A DNA stretch of 37,966 nucleotides from an uncultured Bacteroidales bacterium (GTDB taxonomy: Bacteria > Bacteroidota > Bacteroidia > Bacteroidales > WCHB1-69): positions 1-37,966 of the forward strand of contig ONCM01000002.1 of the NCBI GenBank assembly GCA_900316305.1, in the 5' to 3' direction. Within the stretch, counting starts at the first letter, position 1. The number at the start of each line of letters is the position of its first letter. Below the pieces are notes generated by a model, which saw nothing but the letters and a program-made list of their open reading frames with translations, made no database searches and was not told the origin of the DNA. Of this stretch, positions 17,661-27,100 are shown in pieces. The translations under genes and the position numbers were made by a program.

Positions 17661-17694
17661 AAAAAAACGCCGTTTCATCAACGGCGTTTTTTTT
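17661..17694. terminator. Rho-independent terminator, usable from both sides
   Basis: A perfect stem AAAACGCCGTT / AACGGCGTTTT with loop TCATC, flanked by A-runs on the left and T-runs on the right. It ends the DUF389 transcript and could also stop minus-strand transcription. Confidence 0.9.
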
Positions 17695-17714
17695 AGATAA
17701 AACTAGGAAAAGAC

Positions 17715-17903
17715 CTATCTTGTCCAGGTGTAGATTTCCTTGCACCAGTAAGTTTGTACGCCGTCTTCCCAATTTTCAAATTTGTAAAGCCATTCCATGT
17801 GGTTTTTGGAGCATTTTTCAATGGTGAAGGCACGATTGCTACCGGTTGGATTATAGAGATGGAGGCCCCCCTCTTTGTAATCCCAGTTGCCTGTAGTTAC
17901 CAT
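17715..17903 (-). pseudogene. Lipocalin-like C-terminal fragment
   Basis: A 62-codon frame, extendable upstream by only about 13 codons before an in-frame stop near 17943. The text (NWDYKEGGLHLYNPTG, FTIEKCSKNHMEWLY, ending KEIYTWTR) resembles the last strands of Bacteroidetes lipocalin-like lipoproteins. The signal peptide, lipobox cysteine and first half of the barrel are missing, and no -7 box was seen upstream. It is most likely the remnant of a truncated gene. A short intact protein cannot be excluded. The family assignment is from memory of the pattern. Confidence 0.4.
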
Positions 17904-17961
17904 GATACGATGAAAAACGATGAAAGTGTAATTCCCGATTCTCTATTTTCGATTAAAAATG

Positions 17962-17969
17962 TAATTTTG
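17962..17969 (+). promoter_or_regulatory. -7 box for the small exported protein
   Basis: TAATTTTG followed by CAG, 20 bp upstream of the ATG at 17990. It matches TAnnTTTG. A TTTTC lies about where a -33 element would be. Confidence 0.6.
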
Positions 17970-17989
17970 CAGCCATAAATTAAAACAAT

Positions 17990-18397
17990 ATGAAAAGAAC
18001 TATTTTATCCGTATTTTTGATGATGGCCGCGATGGCCGTCTTCGCCCAGCGCGAGATGAATTTCGTGGTGGAAGGGCCTGAGAAATCCTACAATCAGGTG
18101 CGCGTCGTGAACGAAACCCCCTATGAGGATTTCCACTGCAGGGTGGTGATTCTCAATGAGGACAAAACCGTGAAAGAGGTCTATGGCGACTATGAACTCA
18201 AGGAAAAAGGGGATTCGGACTCCAATACCAAAGGTAGCAAAGAGGACAGAATCCAAAAAGGAGCGCGATTAGGGGTCATATTCCCGAAGAATTTCCAGCA
18301 CGATCTCTCCTTCTACGTAGAATACCGCGACTATCCCGCATTTGACGTGATCGTCATCCATTTGACGGATAAGGACGGCGGGTATGATGAATATTAA
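17990..18397 (+). CDS. Small exported protein of unknown function
   Basis: 135 residues. Residues 1-19 form a Sec signal peptide (MKRTILSVFLMMAAMAVFA, then Q at the mature N-terminus). The mature part is charged and probably a single beta domain. It has a central Lys/Asp/Ser-rich linker near 72-84 and an acidic C-terminus (TDKDGGYDEY). There is no lipobox, membrane segment or sorting domain, so a periplasmic location is likely. No family is recognised. It has its own promoter and seems monocistronic; an imperfect hairpin (18430-18450) without a T-run lies downstream. Confidence 0.75.
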   Translation: MKRTILSVFLMMAAMAVFAQREMNFVVEGPEKSYNQVRVVNETPYEDFHCRVVILNEDKTVKEVYGDYELKEKGDSDSNTKGSKEDRIQKGARLGVIFPKNFQHDLSFYVEYRDYPAFDVIVIHLTDKDGGYDEY

Positions 18398-18482
18398 TTG
18401 TTCACGTCTGTGAATCTCACAAAAAATAATGCAGAATTCCGAGAATCCTGCAGTTTATGTGTTGTGAGTTATGAGTTGAAAA

Positions 18483-19679
18483 ATGGATACATATCGTTTT
18501 AGAAAACAGATACACAAACTTCCGGGCAAGGTGATACACCGTGTGCCGCTGCCGGAACCTCAGGTCATGGAAGGCCATGGGGCGCGGGTGAAAATTGGCG
18601 AAATTTGCGAGGAGTGCGGCTACAAACAAGTGCTATTAGTGACCGATCAGACCCTGCAGAAACTCGGCTATGAGCAGAGAATTATGGAATCGTTGGAGGA
18701 AGTTGGGGTAGCATGCACCCTCTTTGCCGACATCAATTCCGAACCAAATATCGCGCTGATTGATGAAGGTCGCAAAATCGCGATGAAGTGCCAAGCTGAG
18801 TGCGTGATTGCCCTAGGCGGTGGCTCGGTGATGGACACGTGCAAGATGATTGCCGCTGGTGTGAAAATGCCGCATCTCAGTTCTAAAACCCTGTTGCGCA
18901 AGTTCTTGGTGGTGCCTGGCAAGACCTTGCCGATGATCACTGTGCCCTCTACGGCAGGTACGGGCGCTGAGGTGACTGTGGGTGCGGTCGTGACTAACGC
19001 GCGTGGTACGAAGGGCTCCACCGTGATCGTCGGGCTGGACGTGACACACGTGATTCTCGACAGCGAGCTGACCATCCATGCGCCGCAAATGGTGACCGCT
19101 GCCTGCGGAATGGATGCCCTTAGCCATGTGGTGGAGGGTACGTTGAGCGATGTGGCGGTCTATGTGGAAGATGCGTACCATTCTTTGGAGGGTGTTCGGC
19201 TGATTCTGCAGCATCTACCTGTATTGATGCGCAAGCCGGAGAACATCGAGTCACGGCTGGCGATGTGCCGCGCGGCCATGTACGGCGGCAACGCCATCAA
19301 CACACAGTTGGCCGGCTATATACACGCTTTCGCACACAGCATCGGTGCCAAGTACCACATCCCGCACGGACAGGCCATCACCCTGATGATGCTGCCCGTA
19401 TTGAAGTACCAGAAGGCAGCATGTCTTTCGAAATATGCGATGATCGCCCGTTACTGCCAGTTGGCGGACGACCACACGGACGACCGTCACGCCGCCGACA
19501 AGTTCCTGCAAGCCGTCTCCGACCTGATCATTACCTGCGGCTTGGATAAATTGGAATCCCCCGTACAACCTGCCGATTATGAAGAACTTACGCATATGAT
19601 CACTGCAGATTCCATCAACTATTCCGCGCCGATGACATTCAGCGATGAAGATGTTATGAGGGTGCTGGAAACAATGTAG
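18483..19679 (+). CDS. Iron-containing (group III) alcohol dehydrogenase
   Basis: A 398-residue NAD(P)-dependent oxidoreductase that interconverts alcohols and aldehydes. The dinucleotide-binding motif is GGGSVMD at 112-118. The PSTAGTGAEVT signature is at 155-165. The metal ligands expected from the FucO family are all present: Asp211, His215 (GMDALSHVVEG), His281 and His295 (HAFAHSIGAKYHIPHG). The substrate cannot be told from sequence. The aldehyde dehydrogenase 17 bp downstream suggests a shared aldehyde intermediate, either detoxified to alcohol and acid or handled in fermentation. No -7 box was found in the 85 bp upstream, which contains two copies of a 7-bp tgtgagt/tatgagt unit. The TAG stop is inside a tgtagaa unit. 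Confidence 0.92.
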   Translation: MDTYRFRKQIHKLPGKVIHRVPLPEPQVMEGHGARVKIGEICEECGYKQVLLVTDQTLQKLGYEQRIMESLEEVGVACTLFADINSEPNIALIDEGRKIAMKCQAECVIALGGGSVMDTCKMIAAGVKMPHLSSKTLLRKFLVVPGKTLPMITVPSTAGTGAEVTVGAVVTNARGTKGSTVIVGLDVTHVILDSELTIHAPQMVTAACGMDALSHVVEGTLSDVAVYVEDAYHSLEGVRLILQHLPVLMRKPENIESRLAMCRAAMYGGNAINTQLAGYIHAFAHSIGAKYHIPHGQAITLMMLPVLKYQKAACLSKYAMIARYCQLADDHTDDRHAADKFLQAVSDLIITCGLDKLESPVQPADYEELTHMITADSINYSAPMTFSDEDVMRVLETM

Positions 19680-19696
19680 AATGAAGTTTTTTCCTT

Positions 19697-21115
19697 ATGT
19701 CATATACCAACGAACAAATCCAAGAAATCGTCGCGACCCAGCGCAAATTCTTCCGCACGGGTGCGACACTTCCAGTGAAATGGAGAATAGAGCAGCTTAA
19801 GAAGCTGAAAGCGGCGGTCATCGCGCACGCTACTGAGTTTGAGGATGCGCTGACTGCAGACCTCGGACGGAGTCGTGCAGAGGCTTTCCTCTGCGATGTA
19901 GGTCCTATCGTCGTGGAAATCAACGAGATGATTCGGGGGTTGCGGCGTTGGGCGCGACCCGAGACCCATTTCAGCGGACTGATGTGTTTCCCGAGCATGA
20001 TTACCAAAGTCTATAAGATGCCCTACGGCGTGTCGTTGGTCATCAGCCCGTTCAACTTCCCGATTCTGCTCACCATTGGCGTGGTGGCGGCAGCGATGTG
20101 CGGCGGCAACACCGTGGTCATCAAGACCAGCAGTAAATCGTCTGCCTGTACTGCCGTGATGAAACGCTTCTTCGCGGAGCTCTTCCCGCCCGAGTACATC
20201 ACCCTCATCGACGGCGGTCACGATGTGGCGGATATGTGCCTCGCGCAACGTTTCGACAAGATCTTCTACACTGGTTCGCCCTCTGTGGGCAAGCACGTGA
20301 TGGCGGAGGCGGCCAAGAATCTCACTCCCGTGGCGTTGGAATTGGGCGGCGAGACCGGCAACTGGTGCGTGGTGCGCAAAGATGCCGACATCAAGGACGC
20401 GGCCCGCAAGATCGCCTTCTTCAAGCTTCTCAATGCCGGACAAATCTGCATCAATATCAATCAGATAGCGGTGGCGAAGGAGGTAGTAGAACCCTTCTTG
20501 GAAGAACTGAAAAAAGCCTTTACGAAGCAAATCGGCGACAATCCGATTGCGAACGAAGAGTATCCCAAACTCATCACGGAGGCCGCTTACGACAAGTGCG
20601 CGAAATTGGCAGACGAATACCGCGACCGCATCGTCTATGGCGGCTTTGGCGACAGAACGAGCTGCAAGTATGCGCCCACGATCATCTACCCGGTGAACCA
20701 AGACGAGCACATCGTGATGCACGAGCTGTTCTGTCCGTTGCTTCCCGTGGTACCTTTCCCCGATGCGGAAATCGATGCGATGATGGAAACCATTGCCGAG
20801 CGCGAGCACCCATTGGCGATGTATCTGTTTACCAAGGATATGCGCTGGGCGAAACGTACCATGCAGACCCAGCAATATGGCGGCGGCTGCATCAACGAAG
20901 TCTGCATCCATCTGATGGTCAAGGGCGTGCCCTTCAATGGCACCGGTCACTCCGGCATGGGCGCCTACCATGGCGAATGGGGCTTCCGCGAGTTTACCCA
21001 CCCGCAGACTGTTCTCAAAGGCCGCACCCGCTTCAACCTCACCCTGCGCGAGCACCCGTACACGGGGAAGGCCGGGGAATGGAAGATGAGGTTGTTGAAG
21101 TGGTTTGAACGGTAG
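19697..21115 (+). CDS. Aldehyde dehydrogenase, class 3 type
   Basis: 472 residues, the usual length of the shorter ALDH3-like enzymes; oxidises an aldehyde to the acid with NAD(P)+. Visible residues: oxyanion Asn120 (SPFNFP), the coenzyme motif YTGSPSVGK at 191-199, the general base Glu215 (LELGG) and the nucleophile Cys251 (NAGQICIN). The C-terminus (LREHPYTGKAGEW) is typical of class 3. One difference is GGET after LEL, where most homologues have GGK. It forms an operon with the alcohol dehydrogenase just upstream. A nine-unit heptamer array starts on the base after the stop, followed by a terminator. Confidence 0.93.
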   Translation: MSYTNEQIQEIVATQRKFFRTGATLPVKWRIEQLKKLKAAVIAHATEFEDALTADLGRSRAEAFLCDVGPIVVEINEMIRGLRRWARPETHFSGLMCFPSMITKVYKMPYGVSLVISPFNFPILLTIGVVAAAMCGGNTVVIKTSSKSSACTAVMKRFFAELFPPEYITLIDGGHDVADMCLAQRFDKIFYTGSPSVGKHVMAEAAKNLTPVALELGGETGNWCVVRKDADIKDAARKIAFFKLLNAGQICININQIAVAKEVVEPFLEELKKAFTKQIGDNPIANEEYPKLITEAAYDKCAKLADEYRDRIVYGGFGDRTSCKYAPTIIYPVNQDEHIVMHELFCPLLPVVPFPDAEIDAMMETIAEREHPLAMYLFTKDMRWAKRTMQTQQYGGGCINEVCIHLMVKGVPFNGTGHSGMGAYHGEWGFREFTHPQTVLKGRTRFNLTLREHPYTGKAGEWKMRLLKWFER

Positions 21116-21192
21116 TGAAGAATGTAGCATGTAGAATGTAGAATGAAGAATGTAGAATGTAGAATGAAGAATGTAGAATTATGAATTATGAA
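21116..21192. repeat. Heptamer array (tgtagaa / tgaagaa / ttatgaa) directly after a stop codon
   Basis: Nine units of tgtagaa or its variants tgaagaa and tgtagca run from 21116 to 21178. Two units of ttatgaa follow to 21192. The tgaagaa variants recur at units 1, 5 and 8, which suggests that blocks of units were duplicated. In the direction of the upstream gene each unit carries TAG or TGA. Confidence 0.9.
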
Positions 21193-21194
21193 TA

Positions 21195-21226
21195 ATGGGA
21201 AAGCCGGTGGTTTTCCCATTTTTTTT
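21195..21226 (+). terminator. Rho-independent terminator of the alcohol/aldehyde dehydrogenase operon
   Basis: Stem TGGGAAA with TTTCCCA around a GC-rich loop, followed by a run of eight T. It lies immediately after the heptamer array. Confidence 0.85.
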
Positions 21227-21287
21227 AGGTATAATGGCCTATTTGTGAATAATTCATGATATATTCGTGGAAATTAATGTGGATAGG

Positions 21288-21317
21288 TTGTGCATGTCCG
21301 AGAAATGCGTATCTTTG
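21288..21317 (+). promoter_or_regulatory. Promoter of ffh
   Basis: TTG at 21288-21290 and TATCTTTG at 21310-21317 are separated by 19 bp, a good match to the Bacteroidetes -33/-7 pair. The ffh ATG is 62 bp downstream of the -7 box. Confidence 0.65.
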
Positions 21318-21379
21318 CCGCCGCTTTATTAAATTGAAAAATATCAAGTATAGAATAGTTTATAACCAGCAATATAGCA

Positions 21380-22720
21380 ATGTTTGAAAGTTTATCTGAC
21401 AGATTAGAACGGTCCTTTAAGATACTGAAAGGCCAGGGCAAGATCACCGAGATCAACGTGGCCGAGACCACCAAGGAAATCCGCAAGGCGCTCATCGACG
21501 CCGATGTGAGCTACAATATCGCCAAGGAGTTTACCAACAGCGTGAAGGAGAAGGCCATTGGCATGAATGTCATCAACGCCGTGTCTCCCAACCAGTTGAT
21601 GGTGAAGATTACCTACGACGAACTCATCGCCCTCATGGGCTCCCAGGCCGTCGATATCAACCTCAAGGGCTCGCCCGCCATCATCCTGATGGCCGGTCTG
21701 CAAGGTTCTGGTAAGACCACCCACAGTGCGAAACTCGCCAACCTCCTCAAGACCAAGCGCGGCAAGAAGCCGTTGCTCGTGGCTTGCGACGTCTATCGTC
21801 CCGCCGCTATCGACCAGCTGCAAGTGCTGGGCGAGCAGATAGGTGTGGAGGTCTATACCGAAGCCGACAACAAGAAACCCGTCGAAATCGCCAAAAATGC
21901 GGTGAAGCACGCCAAAGAGTACGGCTACGACGTGGTCATCATCGATACCGCCGGCCGTCTCGCGGTCGATGAGGAGATGATGAACGAGATTTCCAACATC
22001 AAGGAGGCCGTCAACCCGCAGGAGATCCTCTTCGTGGTGGATGCCATGACCGGTCAGGACGCCGTCAACACGGCCAAGGCCTTCAACGACCGCCTCAACT
22101 TCGACGGTGTCATCCTCACCAAACTCGATGGCGACACCCGTGGCGGTGCCGCGCTTACCATCCGCAAGGTCACCGGTAAACCCATTAAGTTCGTCGGTAT
22201 GGGCGAAAAGATGGAGGCTCTCGACGTGTTCCACCCCGACCGTATGGCGGAGCGTATCCTCGGTATGGGCGACATCCGTTCCTTCGTGGAGCGTGCCCAG
22301 GAGCAGTTCGACGACGAAGAGGCCGCCAAACTCTCCAAGAAGCTGGCCAAGAATCAGTTCGACTTCAATGACTTCAACCAGCAGATTCAGCAGATCAAGA
22401 AGATGGGCAACGTGAAGGACCTCATGGGCATGATTCCCGGCATGGGCAAGCTGATCCGCAACATGGATATTGACGACAATGTCTTCAAGAGCGTGGAGGT
22501 GATGATTCAGTCGATGACCCCCGAGGAGCGCGCCAACCCCGACATCATCAACGGTTCGCGCCGCAAACGTATCGCACGTGGCTCCGGTCGTGATATTCAG
22601 GATGTTAACCGTCTCATCAAGCAGTTTGATGACATCCGCAAGGTGATGAAGGCCGTGAACAACGGCTCCGGCAAGACCAAGGGTATGATGCGGGCCATGA
22701 AGGCTCGCGGTAGAAGATAA
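21380..22720 (+). CDS. ffh: Signal recognition particle protein Ffh
   Basis: 446 residues. This GTPase binds 4.5S RNA and signal sequences and delivers ribosomes to FtsY at the inner membrane. The N domain spans 1-95. The G domain shows the P-loop GLQGSGKTT at 106-114, DTAGR at 189-193 and TKLDGD near 248. The Met-rich M domain (about 320-430) contains LMGMIPGMGKL and the RNA-binding RRKRIARGSG motif. It has its own promoter. lpd follows after 47 bp and dnaE 12 bp after that, without visible terminators, so the three may share a transcript. Confidence 0.97.
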   Translation: MFESLSDRLERSFKILKGQGKITEINVAETTKEIRKALIDADVSYNIAKEFTNSVKEKAIGMNVINAVSPNQLMVKITYDELIALMGSQAVDINLKGSPAIILMAGLQGSGKTTHSAKLANLLKTKRGKKPLLVACDVYRPAAIDQLQVLGEQIGVEVYTEADNKKPVEIAKNAVKHAKEYGYDVVIIDTAGRLAVDEEMMNEISNIKEAVNPQEILFVVDAMTGQDAVNTAKAFNDRLNFDGVILTKLDGDTRGGAALTIRKVTGKPIKFVGMGEKMEALDVFHPDRMAERILGMGDIRSFVERAQEQFDDEEAAKLSKKLAKNQFDFNDFNQQIQQIKKMGNVKDLMGMIPGMGKLIRNMDIDDNVFKSVEVMIQSMTPEERANPDIINGSRRKRIARGSGRDIQDVNRLIKQFDDIRKVMKAVNNGSGKTKGMMRAMKARGRR

Positions 22721-22767
22721 CCGCTTGTGCTTCAATGTTTTTGATAATAATTAAAAGATAGAAAAAT

Positions 22768-24165
22768 ATGGCAAACTATGATGTTATCGTAATCGGAAGT
22801 GGCCCTGGCGGCTATGTGGCTGCCATCCGGGCAAGTCAGTTGAACCTCAAGACCGCTGTGGTGGAGCGCGCCGAACTGGGCGGCATCTGCCTCAACTGGG
22901 GTTGCATCCCCACTAAGGCCCTGCTGAAATCCGCACAGGTCTATAAGTACATGTCCCATGCCGCCGACTACGGCATCAACCTCGAAGGCACTGTCGCCCC
23001 CGACTTCCAAGCCGTGGTGAAACGCAGTCGCGGCGTGGCTGAACAGATGAGCAAGGGCGTGCAGTTCCTGCTCAAGAAAAACAACGTGGAGGTGATCGCT
23101 GGTTTTGGTAAACTGGCAGACAACCACCATGTTGAAGTGACCGCCGCCGACGGAACGGTGGAGGTTCACGAGGCCAAACATATCATCCTCGCCACGGGTG
23201 CACACTCCCGCAGTCTGCCCAACGTGCCGCAGGATGGTAAGAAAATCATCGGTTACCGCGAAGCACTCACCCTTCCCGAACTGCCCAAGAGCATGGTGGT
23301 GATGGGTTCCGGTGCCATCGGCAGCGAGCTGGCCTACTTCTATTCCACGATGGGAACGCAAGTGACGATTGTGGAGTACGTGCCGCGTCTCGTGCCCGTG
23401 GAGGACGACGACATCGCCGCACAACTCGCCCGCTGTTTCCGCAAGCACGGCATCAAGACGATGACCGGTGCCGCTGTGGAGAAAGTGGAAGTCGTTGACG
23501 ACCAATGTGTTGTCACAGTCAAGGACAGCAAGGAGAAGATTACGGAAATCACCTGTGACATCGTGCTTTCCGCCGTGGGCGTGGCCACCAACCTCGAAGG
23601 CCTCGGTCTCGAAGAGTGCGGCGTGGCCGTGGAGCGTGGCAAGATCCAGGTGGATGACTACTATCGCACCAACGTCGAAGGCGTGTATGCCATCGGCGAC
23701 ATCGTGCACGGACCCGCACTCGCACACGTGGCTTCGCACGAGGCACTTGTTTGCGTGGAGAAGATTGCCGGTCACAACCCCGAACCCGTCGATTACAGCA
23801 ACATCCCCGGCTGCACCTACACGACGCCCGAAATCGCGTCCGTGGGTCTCACCGAGCGCGCCTGCGTGGAGCAGGGTAGGGAGATTCTCGTCGGCAAGTT
23901 CCCGTTCACCGCTTCCGGCAAAGCTGCTTCATCTGGCAACCGCGACGGTATGGTGAAGGTTATCTTCGACAAGAACACCAACGAATGGCTGGGCTGCCAC
24001 CTCATCGGCGACAACGTCACCGAGATGATTGCCGGCGCCGTCACCGCCCGCAAGAAAGGCATGACCGGTCCCGAGATCATCAGCTCCGTCTTCCCGCATC
24101 CCACGATGTCGGAGGCCATCATGGAAGCTGTGGCTGTGGCTTACGGCGAGTGCGTGCATATCTAA
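22768..24165 (+). CDS. lpdA: Dihydrolipoyl dehydrogenase (E3)
   Basis: A 465-residue FAD-dependent disulfide oxidoreductase that reoxidises lipoamide in 2-oxoacid dehydrogenase complexes or the glycine cleavage system. The N-terminal FAD fold is VIGSGPGG (8-15). The redox disulfide is Cys41/Cys46 in GGICLNWGCIPTKAL. The NAD-binding GSGAIGSELAYFYS follows. The C-terminal catalytic pair is His444/Glu449 in HPTMSEA. No E1 or E2 gene is nearby, so the partner complex cannot be named. It lies between ffh and dnaE, with no TAnnTTTG box in the 47-bp gap before it. Confidence 0.96.
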   Translation: MANYDVIVIGSGPGGYVAAIRASQLNLKTAVVERAELGGICLNWGCIPTKALLKSAQVYKYMSHAADYGINLEGTVAPDFQAVVKRSRGVAEQMSKGVQFLLKKNNVEVIAGFGKLADNHHVEVTAADGTVEVHEAKHIILATGAHSRSLPNVPQDGKKIIGYREALTLPELPKSMVVMGSGAIGSELAYFYSTMGTQVTIVEYVPRLVPVEDDDIAAQLARCFRKHGIKTMTGAAVEKVEVVDDQCVVTVKDSKEKITEITCDIVLSAVGVATNLEGLGLEECGVAVERGKIQVDDYYRTNVEGVYAIGDIVHGPALAHVASHEALVCVEKIAGHNPEPVDYSNIPGCTYTTPEIASVGLTERACVEQGREILVGKFPFTASGKAASSGNRDGMVKVIFDKNTNEWLGCHLIGDNVTEMIAGAVTARKKGMTGPEIISSVFPHPTMSEAIMEAVAVAYGECVHI

Positions 24166-24177
24166 AACCACCTGACT

Positions 24178-27100
24178 ATGAGTAAGTTCACGCATCTGCA
24201 TGTGCATACGCAATATTCCATCCTGGACGGAATGTCCGCGATTCCTGCGCTGATTGACAAGTGCCTCGCGAACGGCATGAACGCAATGGCCATCACCGAT
24301 CACGGCGTGATGTACGGCATCAAGGAGTTTGCCGACACCGTGGCCAAAAAGAACGGCAAGGTGAAGGATGAAATCAAGGCGTTGGAGAAGCAGTTGCCTG
24401 AACTTACCGAAGAGGCGGAAATCGCTGATTGTCAGCAGAAAATCGCCGATCTGAAGCAGAAAATCTTCAAGCCCATTTTCGGCTGCGAGGCATACGTGGC
24501 CCGCAAGACGAACACCAACCCCGAGGGCAGCCGTCTCGTGAAGGAACACAAGGAGAACGGTAGCGGCTACCACCTCATTCTGCTCGCCAAGAACGAAAAG
24601 GGCTATCATAATCTCTGCAAGATTATCTCCCAAGCGTGGATTGATGGCAAATACTACCGTCCGCGCATCGACCGCTCGCTGCTGGAACAGTACCACGAGG
24701 GGTTGATTGTCTCCTCCGCTTGTCTCGCCGGCGAGGTGCCGAAAAACATCACTAATGGTGACTACGAGAAGGCCAAGGAGGCCGTGATGTGGTTCAAGAA
24801 CCTCTTTGGAGATGACTATTATCTTGAAATACAACGACATAAAACCGACAAACCCGGCGGCGATCGCACCGTTTACGAACAGCAGAAGATTGCCAACGAG
24901 GGCATTCTGAAGTTGGCGGCGGAGACCAACACGAAGGTCATTGCCACCAACGACGTGCACTTTGTGAACGAGGAGGACGGCGAGGCTCACGACCGGCTGA
25001 TTTGCCTCAGTACGGGCAAAAAATACGATGACACCGACCGTCTGCACTATACCAAGCAGGAGTGGCTGAAGTCCCCCGAGGAGATGGAGGCTATATTCTC
25101 GGATGTCCCTGAAGCGCTGGCCAACACGCAGGAAATTGCCGACAAAGTGGAGGTTTACGCCCTGAAACACGCCCCCATCATGCCGATGTTCGAGATTCCT
25201 GCGGAGTTCGGCACGGTGGAGAGCTACAAGGAAAAATATTCCGAGGAGGATCTCCGCGCCGAGTTCGAAAGCGGCGAGGGTGGGGAAGGCCGTATCGAGA
25301 AATTGGGCGGACTGGATCGCGTCTATCGCATCAAATTAGAGGCCGATTACCTGCATAAGCTCACGATGGATGGTGCGAAGGTGCGCTACGGTGACCCCAT
25401 AGACCCTGAAATCTTGGAACGCATCGAGTTCGAACTGAGTGTGATGCGCAACATGGGTTTCCCCGGCTACTTCCTCATTGTGCAGGACTTCATCGCGGCT
25501 GCCCGCAACATGGGCGTGTCCGTCGGCCCCGGACGTGGTTCCGCCGCTGGTTCCGTAGTGGCTTACTGTCTGAAAATCACCGATGTGGACCCCCTGAAGT
25601 ACGACCTGCTGTTCGAGCGTTTCCTCAATCCCGATCGTATTTCCCTGCCTGATATCGATGTCGATTTCGACGATGAGGGCCGTTATAAAATCCTTAACTG
25701 GATTATCCAAAAATACGGCAAGGAGAAGGTGGCGCACATCATCACCTACGGCACCATGGCCACCAAGTCGAGTATCAAGGATGTGGCGCGTGTGCACGAT
25801 CTGCCGATTCCCGAGTCCGACCGGCTCACGAAGATGATTCCCGTGAAGCTGCCCGAGGACCCAAAGACGCATAAAGCCCCCAAGGTCAACATCAAGAACT
25901 GTCTTCAATATGTGCCGGAGTTCAAAGATGCTTACGAGAAGAGTCCGCAGGTGCACGACATCATCGACTACGCCTCGCAGCTGGAAGGCACGGTGCGCCA
26001 GGTAGGCATCCACGCGTGTGGTGTCATCATCGGCGCCGACGACCTCACCAAGTTCGCGCCGCTCTCCACCGTGGAGGACAAGGAGGCGAAAGAGGACATT
26101 ATTGTCACCCAGTACGAAGGCTCTGTTATCGAGGATGTGGGCCTCATCAAGATGGACTTCCTCGGACTTTCCACCCTTACTATCCTGAAGGAGGCCATCT
26201 CCAACATCAAGAAATCCAAGGGGATAGATATTGACATCGACCATATTCCGCTCGACGACCCTGAAACCTACCAACTTTTCTGCAACGGCGATACAGTGGG
26301 CACGTTCCAGTTTGAATCTGCGGGTATGCAGAAGTACCTGCGCGAACTGCAACCCTCTACGTTTGAGGATCTTATCGCTATGAACGCCCTCTACCGTCCC
26401 GGTCCTATGGACTACATCCCGCAGTTCATCGACCGTAAGCAGGGACGCGAGAAAATCGAGTACGACATCCCTGTGATGGAGAAGTACTTGAAAGACACCT
26501 ACGGCATCACCGTCTATCAAGAGCAGGTGATGCTCCTGTCGCGCTTGTTGGCCAACTTCACCCGTGGCGAGTCCGACACGTTGCGTAAGGCTATGGGTAA
26601 GAAGCTGAAAGACAAGCTGGATGCGTTGAAACCCAAGTTTATCGAGGGTGGCAAGGCCAATGGGCACGATCCCGAGGTTTTGGAGAAAATCTGGGCCGAC
26701 TGGGAGAAGTTCGCTTCCTACGCCTTCAACAAGTCGCACGCCACCTGCTATTCGTGGGTGGCGTATCAGACGGCCTACCTCAAGGCGCACTATCGTGCCG
26801 AGTTTATGGCCGCCAACTTGACGAACAGCGTCACCGACATCAAGAAAATCACCACCTTCATTGAGGACTGCCAGAAGTACGGTATCACCGTCAAGGGCCC
26901 CGATATCAACGAGTCGGACGAAACCTTCACCGTGAACAAAGACGGCGATATCCGTTTTGGTTTGGCGGCGTTGAAGGGGGTCGGGTTCAGTGCGGCGAGC
27001 AGCATCGTCGATGAGCGCAACGCCAACGGTCCCTATACCAGCATCATGGACTTCTTCGAGCGGGTCAACCTCGGCAGCTGCAACAAACGTTGTCTCGAAT

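Noticed and set aside
19700-21130. A 476-codon open frame opposite the aldehyde dehydrogenase
   Set aside because: The sense gene has all catalytic residues; the antisense product has no family features.
21404-22735. A 443-codon open frame on the strand opposite ffh
   Set aside because: It mirrors ffh codon for codon, has His/Val/Leu-rich low-complexity text and no recognisable domain. Codon bias of the real gene leaves the opposite frame free of stops.
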